In this document: positions 46,673-55,782 of the stretch, one piece after another
Layout of the letters: every line of letters starts with the position of its first letter
How positions within the stretch are numbered: the stretch's first letter is position 1
Position numbers and translations under genes: made by a program
From: DASSJT01 sp035691065
GTDB taxonomy: Bacteria; Actinomycetota; Actinomycetes; Actinomycetales; Dermatophilaceae
Direction of reading: 5' to 3'
Assembly: GCA_035691065.1 (NCBI GenBank)
Contig: DASSJT010000157.1
Span: 10,844 to 74,843 of the forward strand
DNA length: 64,000 nt
Notes under the pieces: model-generated
Databases searched by the model: none
What the model saw: the letters and a program-made list of their open reading frames with translations, nothing else
Told to the model about the DNA's origin: nothing

Positions 46673-49600
46673 TCACACCTCGATGGCCGCGATCGCCTTG
46701 AGGATGCGCTTCTCCGAGACGGGGTAGGCCGTGCCGAGGCGGTTGGCGAACAGGCTCACCCGCAGCTCCTCCACCATCCAGCCGATGGCCTCGATGTCCG
46801 GGCGGTGCGCGGCGCTGGGCCGACTGCGGGGCAGGGAGTCGAGCAGGTCGGCGTAGGCGCCTTCGACCCGGTCGACCGTCTCCTGCACGGCGGCGTCGCG
46901 AGCAGGCGACTCCAGGGCGCGGTCGATGCGCACCAGCATCGCGCGCAGGTACCGCTGCAGCTGGGCCAGCCGGCCCAGGCCCGTGTCGGCGACGAAGCCG
47001 GGCCGGATCAGGCTCTCCCACTGCGCCCCCAGGTCCGCGGCGGTCGCGGCGAGCGCCGGGGAGCCCAGCCGCGGCAGCGCCCGCTGGACGTCCGTGGCGA
47101 GCAGGAGGACGGGCTCCACAGCATCGACCACCTCGAGCACCCGAGCCGCCACGTGGGTGCGCACTGACGCTAGGGCTTCGGCGAAGGCCGCCTCGTCGCG
47201 GACCTCGCCGCCGGCGCGCTCCGCCACGATGGCGTCGACGGCGCAGGCGAGGCAGTCCTCCAGCAGGGCGGGGACGCTCCCGTGCGGGTTCCGGCCGAGC
47301 GCGAGCTTCTGGGCATTGGTCAGCCGGGCGAGGACCCGCTTCCAGGGCGCGGTGGTGTTCAGGAGGAGGAGTCTTCGCACCCCTCGCTGGGTGGCTGCTC
47401 GCGCCTCGCCGGCGTCGGGCAGGACCCGCAGGGCCACGCTGGTGCGCTGGTCGACCAGGGCGGGAAAGCCCTGCACGGTGTGCTTGCCCGAGCGGCCCTC
47501 GAAGGTCAGCGGCAGCCTGCCGAAGTCCCACGTGGTGATCCCCTCGCGTTCGATCGAGGCACTCGCCCGGGACATGCCCTGCTGCATCGAGCCGGCCAGC
47601 TCGTCCCGCAGCCGTCCGAGGTCCTTGCCATGGCCGACCGCGCGGCGACGCTCGTCCTCCACGCTGAACGTGATCCGCAGGTGGTCGGGCACCCGCCCGA
47701 GGTCGAACTCGTCGGCGCTCACCCGGACGCCGGTTCGCTCACGGAGCGCGCGGGCCAGCTCCTCGGCGAGGCTTCCGCGCTGGGGATCGGCCAGCGCGAG
47801 CGCAGCCGCGGCATAGTCCGGGGCCGGCACGAAATGGCGGCGCGTGGCCTTGGGCAGGGAGCGGACGAGGGCCGTCGCGAGGTCCTGGCGCAAGCCCGGC
47901 ACCTGCCAGTCGAAGCCCCGCTCGGCGACGCGGTTCAGCAGGGCGAGCGGGATGTGCACGGTGACACCGTCGGCCGCGGAGCCTGGCGCGAACTGGTACG
48001 TCACCGCGAGCTGCAGCTCGTCCTGCCGCCACACCCGCGGATAGTCGCGCGCCGACACCTCCGCGGCCGCGTCGCGGGTCAGGAGCTCCTCGGTGAACGT
48101 CAGCAGGTCCGGAGTCTCGCGCCGAGCCTCTTTCCACCACGTGTCGAAGTGGCGCTGCGACACGACCTCGGCGGGAACCCGCTGGTCGTAGAACGAGAAC
48201 AGCACCTCGTCGTCAACGATGAGGTCTCGTCGGCGGGCCCGCTCCTCGAGCTCGCCGAGCCGCCGCAGCAGCTGCTGGTTGGCCCGCCAGAACTCGTGCC
48301 GGGTCTCCCACTCCCCCTCGACGAGGGCCTGGCGGATGAACAGGTCCCGCGACTCCTCGGGGTTGATCCGGCCGTACTGGACGGTTCGGCCGGCAACCAG
48401 GGGGACGCCATAGAGCGTCACCCGCTCCGTGGCGAGCGCGGCGCCCTGCTTGAGCGACCACCGGGGCTCGCTGTAGCTGCGCTTCACGAGGTGCGGCGCG
48501 GCGCGCTCGGCCCACAGCGGGTCGACCCGCGCATTGGTGCGCGCCCAGAGGCGGCTGGTCTCGACCAGCTCGGCCGCCATCACGAAGTCGGGCTGCCTTC
48601 GGAAGAGGGTCGAGCCTGGCGAGATGGCGAACCGGGCGCCTCGCGCACCCAGGTAGTCGCGCTTCACCTCGTCCCGGAGCCCGACATGGGACAGCAGCCC
48701 GGCCAACAGGGCCTGGTGGACCCGGTCCCACTCCGGCTCCGCGTCGGCCGCAGACGTCGACTGGTTGGGGTCGATCCCCTGCTGCCGACAGGCCTGCCGC
48801 AGCTGGGCATGCAGGTCCTGCCACTCGCGCACGCGCAGGTAGTGGAGGAACTCGCTCTTGCACATCCGGCGAAAGGCGCTGCTGCTCAACGCCTTCTGCT
48901 GCTGCCGGAGGTACCGCCACAGGTTGTGCAGCGTGGCAAAGTCGCTGTGCTGGTCGCGGAACCTCGCGTGCGCCTGGTCGGCCTGCTGCTGCCTGTCGGC
49001 CGGCCGCTCGCGCGGGTCCTGCATCGAGAGCGCCGCGACGATGACCAGGACCTCCCGCGTGCAGCCCAGGCGGTCCGCCTCCAGGAGCATGCGGCCCAGG
49101 CGCGGGTCCACGGGCAGCCGGGCGAGGGCTCGGCCGTATGCCGTGAGCTTGCGTCCGCGACCGCGTGCGCCTCCGCGTGCTTCTCGACCGCGAGCACCTC
49201 GACCGCGAGCACCTCGATCGCCCCGCTCGCCCAGGCTCCCCGTCTCCCGCGCCTGCGGTGCCGGCCCACCCTCGCAAGGGAGGTCCTCGCTGGAAGCGAG
49301 CCGGCCGGCATACCCCTGCTCGAAGGCCTGGAGCTCTTCCAGGAGACGCACGCCGTCAGCGATCTGGCGCGAGTCGGGAGCGTCGACGAACGGGAACCGG
49401 GCGACGTCGCCGAGCCCGAGAGCGGTCATCTGGAGAATGACCGCGGCCAGGTTGGTGCGCTGGACCTCCGGCTCGGTGAACTCGGGCCGTCCCTCGAAGT
49501 CGGCCTCGGAGTAGAGGCGGATGCAGATGCCGTCGGCAACCCGGCCGCAGCGTCCCGCGCGCTGGAGGGCGCTGGCCCGGGAGATCGGCTCGATGGGAAG

Positions 49601-50833
49601 GCGCTGCACCTTGGTGCGCTGGCTGTAGCGGGAGATGCGGGCTGTGCCGGCGTCGACGACGTAGCGGATACCCGGGACGGTGAGAGAGGTCTCGGCAACG
49701 TTCGTGGCGAGCACGATGCGGCGCCCGGCGTGACGGCCGAAGACGCGGTGCTGCTCGGCGGCGGAGAGTCGCGCGAAGAGCGGCAGGACCTCGGTCTGGG
49801 GAAGCTGCATCCCGGCTAGCGCGTCTGCGGTGTCACGGATCTCGCGTTCGCCAGAGAGGAAGACGAGGATGTCCTCCCCGGCGCCGTCGCGGCCGGACCG
49901 CTCGGTCCACAGCTCCTCGACGGCCTCGCAGATGCCGGTGACCTGGTCGCGGTCGTCGTCGGGCCGCTCGGGGTCGGTGAGCGGCCGGTAGCGCACCTCG
50001 ACGGGATAGGTGCGTCCGGACACCTCGACGACCGGGGCCGGGGTGCCGTCGACGCCCGCGAAGTGCTCGGCGAACCTCTGGGGGTCGATGGTGGCGCTGG
50101 TGACGATCACCTTGAGGTCGGGGCGGCGCGGGAGCAGCTGCTTGAGGTAGCCGAGGATGAAGTCGATGTTGAGGCTTCGCTCGTGCGCCTCGTCGATGAT
50201 GATCGTGTCGTAGCGGCGCAGGTCGCGGTCGTGCTGCATCTCGTTGAGCAGGATGCCGTCGGTCATGACCTTGACCAGGGTCTGGTCGCTGGACTGGTCG
50301 GTGAAGCGGACCTGGTATCCGATCGCACCGCCGAGCTCGACCTGGAGCTCCTCGGCGATCCGCTCGGCGACCGAGCGGGCGGCAATGCGGCGGGGCTGGG
50401 TGTGGCCGATCTGGCCGGTCTGCCCGCGGCCGACCTCGAGGCAGATCTTGGGGATCTGGGTGGTCTTGCCCGAGCCGGTCTCGCCCGCGATGACGACGAC
50501 CTGGTGTTCCCGGATCGCGGCGGCGATCTCGTCGCGGCGCTCGACGACCGGCAGGTGTTCGGGGTAGTGCAGGTCGGGAACCGGAATGTTCGTGCGGGGG
50601 CTCAGCGGACGCCGTGGGCCCGAACGCGCCAGACCAGATGACCTGCGGCCCGGCCGGCTTCGTCCTTCCCGGGTCCGTCCTTCCCGGGTCTGTCCTTCGC
50701 GGCTCTGCCCTTCCCGGCTTTGTCTTTCCTGGGTCTGTCTTTCCTGGGTCTGTCTTTCCCGGGTCTGTCCTTCCGGGGTCTGTCCTTCCTGGCTCTGGGC
50801 AGCCGAAGGCCGCGGAGAGCTCGCGGAGGACAT
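46673..50833 (-). CDS. hrpA: HrpA, DEAH-box ATP-dependent RNA helicase
   Basis: A 1386-residue helicase, close to the size of E. coli HrpA. After a Gln/Glu/Arg-rich N-terminus the motor has GETGSGKTTQ (motif I), IIDEAHERS (II), SATID (III), TNVAETSLTVPGIRYV (V) and QRAGRCGRV (VI), then HA2/OB-fold domains and a large C-terminal DUF3418 part. HrpA helicases act on structured RNA and ribosomes. ATG 50833 has a weak ribosome site; the N-terminal ~60 residues consist of pentapeptide repeats such as QTRER and QTQER. It follows the WXG-like pair with a 15-base gap, so joint transcription is possible. Confidence 0.93.
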   Translation of the reverse strand: MSSASSPRPSAAQSQEGQTPEGQTRERQTQERQTQERQSREGQSREGQTREGRTREGRSRPGRRSSGLARSGPRRPLSPRTNIPVPDLHYPEHLPVVERRDEIAAAIREHQVVVIAGETGSGKTTQIPKICLEVGRGQTGQIGHTQPRRIAARSVAERIAEELQVELGGAIGYQVRFTDQSSDQTLVKVMTDGILLNEMQHDRDLRRYDTIIIDEAHERSLNIDFILGYLKQLLPRRPDLKVIVTSATIDPQRFAEHFAGVDGTPAPVVEVSGRTYPVEVRYRPLTDPERPDDDRDQVTGICEAVEELWTERSGRDGAGEDILVFLSGEREIRDTADALAGMQLPQTEVLPLFARLSAAEQHRVFGRHAGRRIVLATNVAETSLTVPGIRYVVDAGTARISRYSQRTKVQRLPIEPISRASALQRAGRCGRVADGICIRLYSEADFEGRPEFTEPEVQRTNLAAVILQMTALGLGDVARFPFVDAPDSRQIADGVRLLEELQAFEQGYAGRLASSEDLPCEGGPAPQARETGSLGERGDRGARGRGARGREARGGARGRGRKLTAYGRALARLPVDPRLGRMLLEADRLGCTREVLVIVAALSMQDPRERPADRQQQADQAHARFRDQHSDFATLHNLWRYLRQQQKALSSSAFRRMCKSEFLHYLRVREWQDLHAQLRQACRQQGIDPNQSTSAADAEPEWDRVHQALLAGLLSHVGLRDEVKRDYLGARGARFAISPGSTLFRRQPDFVMAAELVETSRLWARTNARVDPLWAERAAPHLVKRSYSEPRWSLKQGAALATERVTLYGVPLVAGRTVQYGRINPEESRDLFIRQALVEGEWETRHEFWRANQQLLRRLGELEERARRRDLIVDDEVLFSFYDQRVPAEVVSQRHFDTWWKEARRETPDLLTFTEELLTRDAAAEVSARDYPRVWRQDELQLAVTYQFAPGSAADGVTVHIPLALLNRVAERGFDWQVPGLRQDLATALVRSLPKATRRHFVPAPDYAAAALALADPQRGSLAEELARALRERTGVRVSADEFDLGRVPDHLRITFSVEDERRRAVGHGKDLGRLRDELAGSMQQGMSRASASIEREGITTWDFGRLPLTFEGRSGKHTVQGFPALVDQRTSVALRVLPDAGEARAATQRGVRRLLLLNTTAPWKRVLARLTNAQKLALGRNPHGSVPALLEDCLACAVDAIVAERAGGEVRDEAAFAEALASVRTHVAARVLEVVDAVEPVLLLATDVQRALPRLGSPALAATAADLGAQWESLIRPGFVADTGLGRLAQLQRYLRAMLVRIDRALESPARDAAVQETVDRVEGAYADLLDSLPRSRPSAAHRPDIEAIGWMVEELRVSLFANRLGTAYPVSEKRILKAIAAIEV
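50650..50810. repeat. 15-bp coding tandem array at the hrpA 5' end
   Basis: About ten copies of GTCCTTCCCGGGTCT-like units (plus strand), encoding five-residue repeats of the kind (Q/R)(T/S)(R/Q)E(G/R) in HrpA. Period 15 keeps frame. Confidence 0.85.
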
Positions 50834-50848
50834 GCGGTCAGCATACGT

Positions 50849-52006
50849 TCAACGCTCAGGCTGGCCGCAGGACGATTCGGGCGCTCCATCGAGCGTGCCG
50901 CCCGGGGCGCCGCGGTTGCCGTGACCATCCGGGTCACCTATGTCGTCGAGCAGGCCGGCGCGGGTGCAGCCGTGGTCGGCGAGGCGCAGCCCCACTGAGG
51001 CATTGACCTGCCAGCGCGCCAGCCGATCGGCCCCGGCCACGCGGCTCAGGTCCTGGGCCGACTCACGCGCAAGGCGGAGCTCGCCACTGCTCAGGATCGT
51101 GTTCCAGGCCCAGGCGCTGACGGCTCGGCGGTCGCGCAGCTGGCCGAGTGTGTTCGGCAGCGGAGCCACCACCTTCCCGAGCTTCACAGGGTTCCCGCCG
51201 AGGTGCACCGGTTCGGGGCCGGCGCGTCGGAGCCCCGCAGCGCGCAGCCCTCTTGCCACTGGGGAGACCGCGAGCATGGCACCGTTGGCGCCGATGTCTT
51301 TCCACGACCCTTCGTCGTAGAAGGACTTGACGGCCGACCGCAGCAAGACGCTCGTCGCCCCGCCCGCCAGCGCCAGCACCTCGGCGCCCTCGCCAACACC
51401 GGGCAGCCACCAGGCCTGTCCCGCAGCGCCGGCAGCGGCCTCGGCGAGCCGGGCTGCGCCGGTAGCCACCTCGTATGCGACCGGATTTGGGAGCGAGTCG
51501 TTCGTGGCCCGGAAGAGACGCGCCGCGCATCGCTGGTCGGCCTCGTCGAACGCGGCGAGCGCGGCCGCGTGACGCCGCTCGGCGTCGTCGAGACGCAGCA
51601 CGCAGGCGAGGCGCCGGGTGGCGAGCCGATCAGCCTCGGGCCTGTCGCCGCGGGATTGTGCGCCGGCGACCTGGTCGTCGATCCGGCGCAGCTCGCGGGA
51701 CTCCTCGCCATGGTCGTCGACAGCGCGGTCGCAGAGCCGCTGAGCCTGCCGCATCGCGGGTGCGAACTCGTCGAGGGCGCTGGCGGCCTGCCCGAGGCGC
51801 TCGGCCACGCTGCACAGCAGGCGCGGCATGGCCCGCACCCGCCCAGCGAACGCGGTCCCGGCCGGTCCGACCCAGTCGGCCGAGGTCGACAGCACGGTGA
51901 GGACGTCGTTCGCCCGGTGGAACCGCAACGCCATGACCCTCAGCTGGACGGCCTTGCCCTCGACCGCGTCTGGATCCCCGGCGATCGGCTCGAGGGTGGG
52001 GATCAC
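50849..52006 (-). CDS. WXG-like helical protein, putative type VII-type substrate
   Basis: A 385-residue protein not assigned to a named family. Residues ~10-110 are helical with SADWVGPAGTAFAGRV, close to the W-x-G plus AF pattern of WXG100/LXG-type proteins. A coiled helical stretch follows (RRIDDQVAGAQ, DDAERRHAAALAAFDEADQR), then a glycine-rich hydrophobic part (GAEVLALAGGATSVLL). It starts with GTG at 52006, overlapping the previous gene's stop (GTGA). These features suggest export or assembly similar to ESX substrates, but no secretion genes are in the window. Confidence 0.65.
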   Translation of the reverse strand: MIPTLEPIAGDPDAVEGKAVQLRVMALRFHRANDVLTVLSTSADWVGPAGTAFAGRVRAMPRLLCSVAERLGQAASALDEFAPAMRQAQRLCDRAVDDHGEESRELRRIDDQVAGAQSRGDRPEADRLATRRLACVLRLDDAERRHAAALAAFDEADQRCAARLFRATNDSLPNPVAYEVATGAARLAEAAAGAAGQAWWLPGVGEGAEVLALAGGATSVLLRSAVKSFYDEGSWKDIGANGAMLAVSPVARGLRAAGLRRAGPEPVHLGGNPVKLGKVVAPLPNTLGQLRDRRAVSAWAWNTILSSGELRLARESAQDLSRVAGADRLARWQVNASVGLRLADHGCTRAGLLDDIGDPDGHGNRGAPGGTLDGAPESSCGQPER

Positions 52007-52302
52007 GGCTCGGCCACCCCCGCCAGCCGCTCCACCGCCGCCTCGGCCGAGACGTAGGCGGCACCGGCCGTGCGCGCCAGCCGGCCCAGCTCGTCGAGGT
52101 GCCCGCAGAGCTCGCGCCGCCGCAGCTCCCAGTCGGACAGCACGGCATCGAGTGCGCCTCCGGCCGAACCCCTGCCCATCGCGCGCACCCCGGCCCTTGT
52201 GGCGCGGTCCTGGCCCAGGTATGCGCTCAGGTAGCGGCTCAGCTCGAGCAGTGACTCCCCCAGCGCGGCGACATCGTCGGCATCGACCCGCATCGCAGTC
52301 AT
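52003..52302 (-). CDS. Small helical partner protein, WXG/ESX-associated type
   Basis: A 99-residue all-helical protein (MRVDADDVAALGESLLELS, LCGHLDELGRLARTAGAAYV), of the size and character of ESX target proteins, with a tryptophan in DWELRRREL. It is translationally coupled to the 385-residue WXG-like gene, so the two products probably form a pair. ATG 52302 or the inner ATG at 52293 may be the start; no strong ribosome site is present. Function is not known. Confidence 0.65.
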   Translation of the reverse strand: MTAMRVDADDVAALGESLLELSRYLSAYLGQDRATRAGVRAMGRGSAGGALDAVLSDWELRRRELCGHLDELGRLARTAGAAYVSAEAAVERLAGVAEP

Positions 52303-52386
52303 GCAGCGAGCCTAGGGAGGGCCGCGTGCCGCCCCGTGGCGTTTTCCACACGCCCCGGACTCTCCTCCGGAGGCGACGTTCTTCAC

Positions 52387-52459
52387 CCACGTTGTATGCC
52401 GGAGGTGCTGCTCAGGTGCGCGATCCGCGCCCTGCGCGCTCCCCCGGCATACAACGTGG
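52387..52459. terminator. Long inverted repeat after metY
   Basis: Sixteen-base arms, CCACGTTGTATGCCGG and its exact complement, are separated by 41 bases that hold a smaller GCGCG-ATC-CGCGC hairpin. It starts 55 bases after the metY stop on the minus strand. No T run follows. It contains two copies of the GTATGCCG motif, in opposite orientation. Confidence 0.6.
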
Positions 52460-52514
52460 ATGCCGGGGGTCCGCAGGCGGTCGAGATGCAAGGGCCAGCG
52501 GAAGTCGACCGAGG

Positions 52515-53840
52515 TCAGGCCTCCTTCGCGGCGATGAACCCCTGCTCGAGGTCGGCGAGGATGTCGTCGATGTGCTCGATGCCCACGGCGAGCCGCACCA
52601 GCCCCGGAGTGACCCCGGCTGAGCGCTGCTCCTTCGGCGAGAGCTGGCTGTGCGTCGTGGAGGCCGGGTGGATCACGAGGGAGCGGACATCGCCGATGTT
52701 GGCCACATGGGAGTGGAGCCTCAGCGCGTTGACGAACCGGCGTCCCGCCTCGACGCCGCCCTTGATCTCGAAGGCGAGCACTGCTCCGGCCCCGCGCGGG
52801 GCGTACTTGCGGGCCAGGGCGTGCCACGGGGAGCTGGGCAGGCCGGCATACGCCACGGACTCCACCTCGTCACGCGCTTCGAGCCAGTGCGCGACGCGCA
52901 GCGCGTTGTCGACGTGGCGCTCGATCCGCAGGCTCAGGGTCTCCAGGCCCTGGGCGATGAGGAAGGCGTTGAACGGCGCGACCGCCGGACCCAGGTCGCG
53001 CAGCAGCTGGACGCGGGCCTTGAGGATGAAGGCGAGGTTGGCGCCGAGCGGGCTGCCCAGGCCGAGGTCGGGCCCGTAGCGCAGGGCGTGGTAGCTCGGG
53101 TCCGGCTCGTTGAAGTTGGGAAATCTCGCCGGATCCTTGGCATAGTCGAACCGGCCGCCGTCGACGATGACACCGGCGATCGAAGTCCCATGGCCGCCAA
53201 GGTATTTCGTCGCAGAATGCACCACGATATCGGCACCCCACTCGAGGGGCCGGATCAGGTAAGGCGTCGCGACCGTGTTGTCGACGATGAGCGGAACCCC
53301 CGCCTCGTGCGCCACCCCCGCCACGCCTTCGATGTCGAGGAGGTCCTGCTTCGGGTTGGGGATGGTCTCGCCGAAGAAGGCCTTGGTGTTGGGACGCACC
53401 GCGGCTCGCCACGAGTCGAGGTCGCCGGGGTCGTCGACGAAGGTCACCTCGATGCCGTACTTCGGCAGCGTGTAGTGCAGCAGGTTGTAGGTGCCGCCGT
53501 ACAGCGACGGGCTGGCGACGATGTGGTCGCCGGCCTCGGCGACGTTGAGGATCGCCAGCGTCTCGGCGGCCTGCCCAGAGCTCACCAGTAGCGCGCCGAC
53601 CCCGCCTTCGAGGGACGCAATGCGCTGTTCCACGGCGTCCTGCGTCGGGTTCATGATCCGGGTGTAGATATTGCCGAACTCCTTGAGTGCAAAGAGGTTT
53701 GCGGCGTGGTCGGTGTCCCTGAACACGTACGAGGTCGTCTGGTAGATGGGCAGTGCGCGGGCGCCGGTGGCGGCGTCGGGCTCCTGCCCCACGTGGACCT
53801 GGCGGGTCTCGAACGACCAGTTGGGTGCCTGCTCGGACAT
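52515..53840 (-). CDS. metY: MetY, O-acetylhomoserine sulfhydrylase
   Basis: PLP enzyme that makes homocysteine from O-acetylhomoserine and sulfide, the step after MetX. The 441 residues begin NWSFETRQVHVGQEPDAATG, with YTRIMNPTQDAVEQRIASLEGG, TIPNPKQDLLDIEGV and the PLP lysine in VHSATKYLGGHGTS; PSSPWHALA and the C-terminal LSPKEQRSAGVTPGLVRLAVG motif agree with Cys/Met metabolism enzymes of the MetY/OAH type. ATG 53840 follows AAAGGGAA. The leader carries a SAM-IV riboswitch. It is 16 kb from metX. Confidence 0.95.
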   Translation of the reverse strand: MSEQAPNWSFETRQVHVGQEPDAATGARALPIYQTTSYVFRDTDHAANLFALKEFGNIYTRIMNPTQDAVEQRIASLEGGVGALLVSSGQAAETLAILNVAEAGDHIVASPSLYGGTYNLLHYTLPKYGIEVTFVDDPGDLDSWRAAVRPNTKAFFGETIPNPKQDLLDIEGVAGVAHEAGVPLIVDNTVATPYLIRPLEWGADIVVHSATKYLGGHGTSIAGVIVDGGRFDYAKDPARFPNFNEPDPSYHALRYGPDLGLGSPLGANLAFILKARVQLLRDLGPAVAPFNAFLIAQGLETLSLRIERHVDNALRVAHWLEARDEVESVAYAGLPSSPWHALARKYAPRGAGAVLAFEIKGGVEAGRRFVNALRLHSHVANIGDVRSLVIHPASTTHSQLSPKEQRSAGVTPGLVRLAVGIEHIDDILADLEQGFIAAKEA

Positions 53841-54000
53841 GGTGGTTCCCTTTCGATGCGCCCCGCTCGGGGCATTGGTCGTATGCCGGCCCGTCGGCGG
53901 CGGTGGGAATGGGCACCGCCGACGACGGTGCGGGAAACGCATCTGAGAAAGGATTCCCGCGCTTGCGGAGCGCCCTCACCGGGGAGAGGGGACGACCCGC

Positions 54001-54082
54001 CAGGTCTTCACCCGGGGCACCCCACCGCGGAGGAGGGTTGCCGGCCAGCAAGCCGGGGCTGGACGCTGGCACTCATGACCTG
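54001..54082 (-). promoter_or_regulatory. SAM-IV riboswitch in the metY leader
   Basis: Arms CAGGTC and GACCTG close the aptamer on the minus strand, and the core blocks GCCCCGGCTTGCTGGCCGGC, CAACCCTCCTCCGCG, and GTGGGGTGCCCCGGGTG match the metX leader at nearly every position and the SAM-IV pattern. It lies 161 bases before the metY start. Confidence 0.87.
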
Positions 54083-54088
54083 TTCCGC

Positions 54089-54094
54089 ATGCTA
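54089..54094 (-). promoter_or_regulatory. -10 element (TAGCAT) of the metY transcript
   Basis: TAGCAT on the minus strand lies six bases before the riboswitch, the same layout as in metX. The -35 region is not clear. Confidence 0.55.
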
Positions 54095-54224
54095 GGGAGC
54101 GGCGCCCGCGGCAGTCATCCCCGTCTCCCATCGTGGACGCGGTGGCGGAATTGCCGGGACACCATCGGAACACCATGAGGTCACCAGCTCGTCGGGTGTC
54201 GGCCGGGCATGGTCAGATGGGGCC

Positions 54225-55271
54225 ATGACTTTCCGCGCGGATGAGTACAAGGCGGCCGACGGCCGCTACGAGGCGAGCATGCCGTACCGTCGGGTCGGCC
54301 GGTGGGGTCTGGAGCTGCCGGCGATCTCCCTGGGGCTCTGGCACAACTTCGGCGACGACGTGCCGCTCGAGCGCCAGCAGGCCATCCTGCGGCGCGCATT
54401 CGACCTCGGGGTGACCCACTTCGACCTGGCCAACAACTACGGCCCACCGTACGGCTCCGCCGAGCGCAACTTCGGCTCGATCCTCAAACGCGACTTCACG
54501 GCATACCGCGACGAGCTGGTCATCTCCACCAAAGCCGGCTGGGACATGTGGCCCGGTCCCTACGGGCAGGGCGGCGGGTCCCGCAAGTACGTCCTGGCCT
54601 CGCTCGACCAGTCCCTCGCGCGGATGGGGCTCGACTACGTCGACATCTTCTACAGCCACCGGTTCGACGACACGACGCCGCTCGAGGAGACGCTCGGAGC
54701 TCTGGACTCCGCTGTGCGCCAGGGCAAGGCGCTCTATGTGGGCATCTCGTCGTACTCGGGCCGGCGCACCCAGGAGGCGATCGAGATCCTGCACGACCTC
54801 GGCACCCCGCTGCTGATCCACCAGCCGTCCTACTCGATGCTCAACCGCTGGATCGAGGAGGACCTGCTCGAGGTCCTCGGCGCCCATGGCGTCGGCTGCA
54901 TCGCGTTCTCGCCGCTCGCCCAGGGGATGCTCACTGACAAGTACCTCAAGGGCATCCCCGAAGGGTCGCGGGCATCGCAGGGCAAGAGCCTCGACCCCGC
55001 GATGCTGACCGAGGAGTCGCTCAAGCACATCCGCGCCCTCAACCGCATGGCCAAGGCCCGCGGCCAGTCGCTCGCGCAGATGGCGCTCGCGTGGGCCCTG
55101 CGCGACGCACGGGTCACCTCGGTGGTGGTCGGCGCGTCGAGTGTGGCCCAGCTGGAGGCCAACGTGGCCGCCACGACGAACCTCGCCTTCGACGACGAGG
55201 AGCTCCGCAAGATCGACCGGTATGCCGTCGACGCCGGCATCGACCTGTGGCGGGAGGTGGCCACGGCGTGA
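54225..55271 (+). CDS. Aldo/keto reductase, YghZ/GPR (glyceraldehyde-3-phosphate reductase) type
   Basis: A 348-residue NADPH-dependent reductase. The catalytic tetrad is visible: Asp in FDLANNYGPP, Tyr in NNYGPPYGSAE, Lys in STKAGWDMWPGPYG and His in IFYSHRFDDTTPLEE. NYGPPYGSAERNFG plus KAGWDMWPGPYG matches the YghZ-like subgroup, which reduces methylglyoxal and L-glyceraldehyde 3-phosphate. The C-terminal segment ALRDARVTSVVVGASSVAQL is normal. It is divergent from metY. Confidence 0.93.
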   Translation: MTFRADEYKAADGRYEASMPYRRVGRWGLELPAISLGLWHNFGDDVPLERQQAILRRAFDLGVTHFDLANNYGPPYGSAERNFGSILKRDFTAYRDELVISTKAGWDMWPGPYGQGGGSRKYVLASLDQSLARMGLDYVDIFYSHRFDDTTPLEETLGALDSAVRQGKALYVGISSYSGRRTQEAIEILHDLGTPLLIHQPSYSMLNRWIEEDLLEVLGAHGVGCIAFSPLAQGMLTDKYLKGIPEGSRASQGKSLDPAMLTEESLKHIRALNRMAKARGQSLAQMALAWALRDARVTSVVVGASSVAQLEANVAATTNLAFDDEELRKIDRYAVDAGIDLWREVATA

Positions 55272-55326
55272 CGCGTGCGACGAAGGCCCGTGGAATGCCT
55301 TGGGCTAACGGCGGGTTGACCGGGTC

Positions 55327-55767
55327 ATGACTCTCAGTGGCGAATTCGGACCCAGCCCGACCGGCTGGGTCCGCAAGCAGGTCGAGACGATCGAGGAGAC
55401 GGGCACCACCAGGTCGGTTCACATCATGGACCGCCCGGTCGTCATGCTGACCATGCGCGGCGCCTCCACCGGGCTGATCCGCAAGGTGCCCCTCATGCGG
55501 GTGGAGAAGGACGGCGTCTACGTCGTGGTGGCCAGCAAGGGCGGCGCGCCAGAGCACCCGCAGTGGTACGCCAACCTCAAGGCCGACCCGGATGTGCTGC
55601 TCCAGGACGACCGCGAGACCTGGCCCGTCCGCGCCCGCGAGCTCGACGACGCCGAGCGGGCCCTGTGGTGGCCGGTCTGCGTGGAGGCCTACCCGCCCTA
55701 CGCCGACTACCAGACGAAGACCGACCGGCAGATCCCCGTCTTCCTCCTGGAGCCGCGCGACGCTTGA
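55327..55767 (+). CDS. Ddn-like deazaflavin (F420)-dependent oxidoreductase
   Basis: A 146-residue protein of the nitroreductase/Ddn family, with GASTGLIRKVPLMRVEKDG, VVASKGGAPEHPQWYANLKA, DVLLQDDRE and the C-terminal YQTKTDRQIPVFLLEP. Members use the deazaflavin cofactor F420, an actinomycete hallmark. The substrate is unknown. It lies 55 bases after the aldo/keto reductase gene and may be in the same transcript. Confidence 0.92.
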   Translation: MTLSGEFGPSPTGWVRKQVETIEETGTTRSVHIMDRPVVMLTMRGASTGLIRKVPLMRVEKDGVYVVVASKGGAPEHPQWYANLKADPDVLLQDDRETWPVRARELDDAERALWWPVCVEAYPPYADYQTKTDRQIPVFLLEPRDA

Positions 55768-55782
55768 CCCCTCAACCCCTCC

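Larger units (their letters stand above)
53841..54224. other. metY leader and divergent intergenic region
   Basis: A 384-base gap between metY (minus) and the aldo/keto reductase gene (plus). The SAM-IV riboswitch and -10 element below occupy the middle. Between the riboswitch and the metY start lie about 160 bases, including one GTATGCCG motif (53881). No gene is apparent. Confidence 0.6.

Noticed and set aside
47282..49819. 845-codon plus-strand ORF opposite hrpA
   Set aside because: Entirely antisense to HrpA, whose motifs are clear; a compositional shadow.
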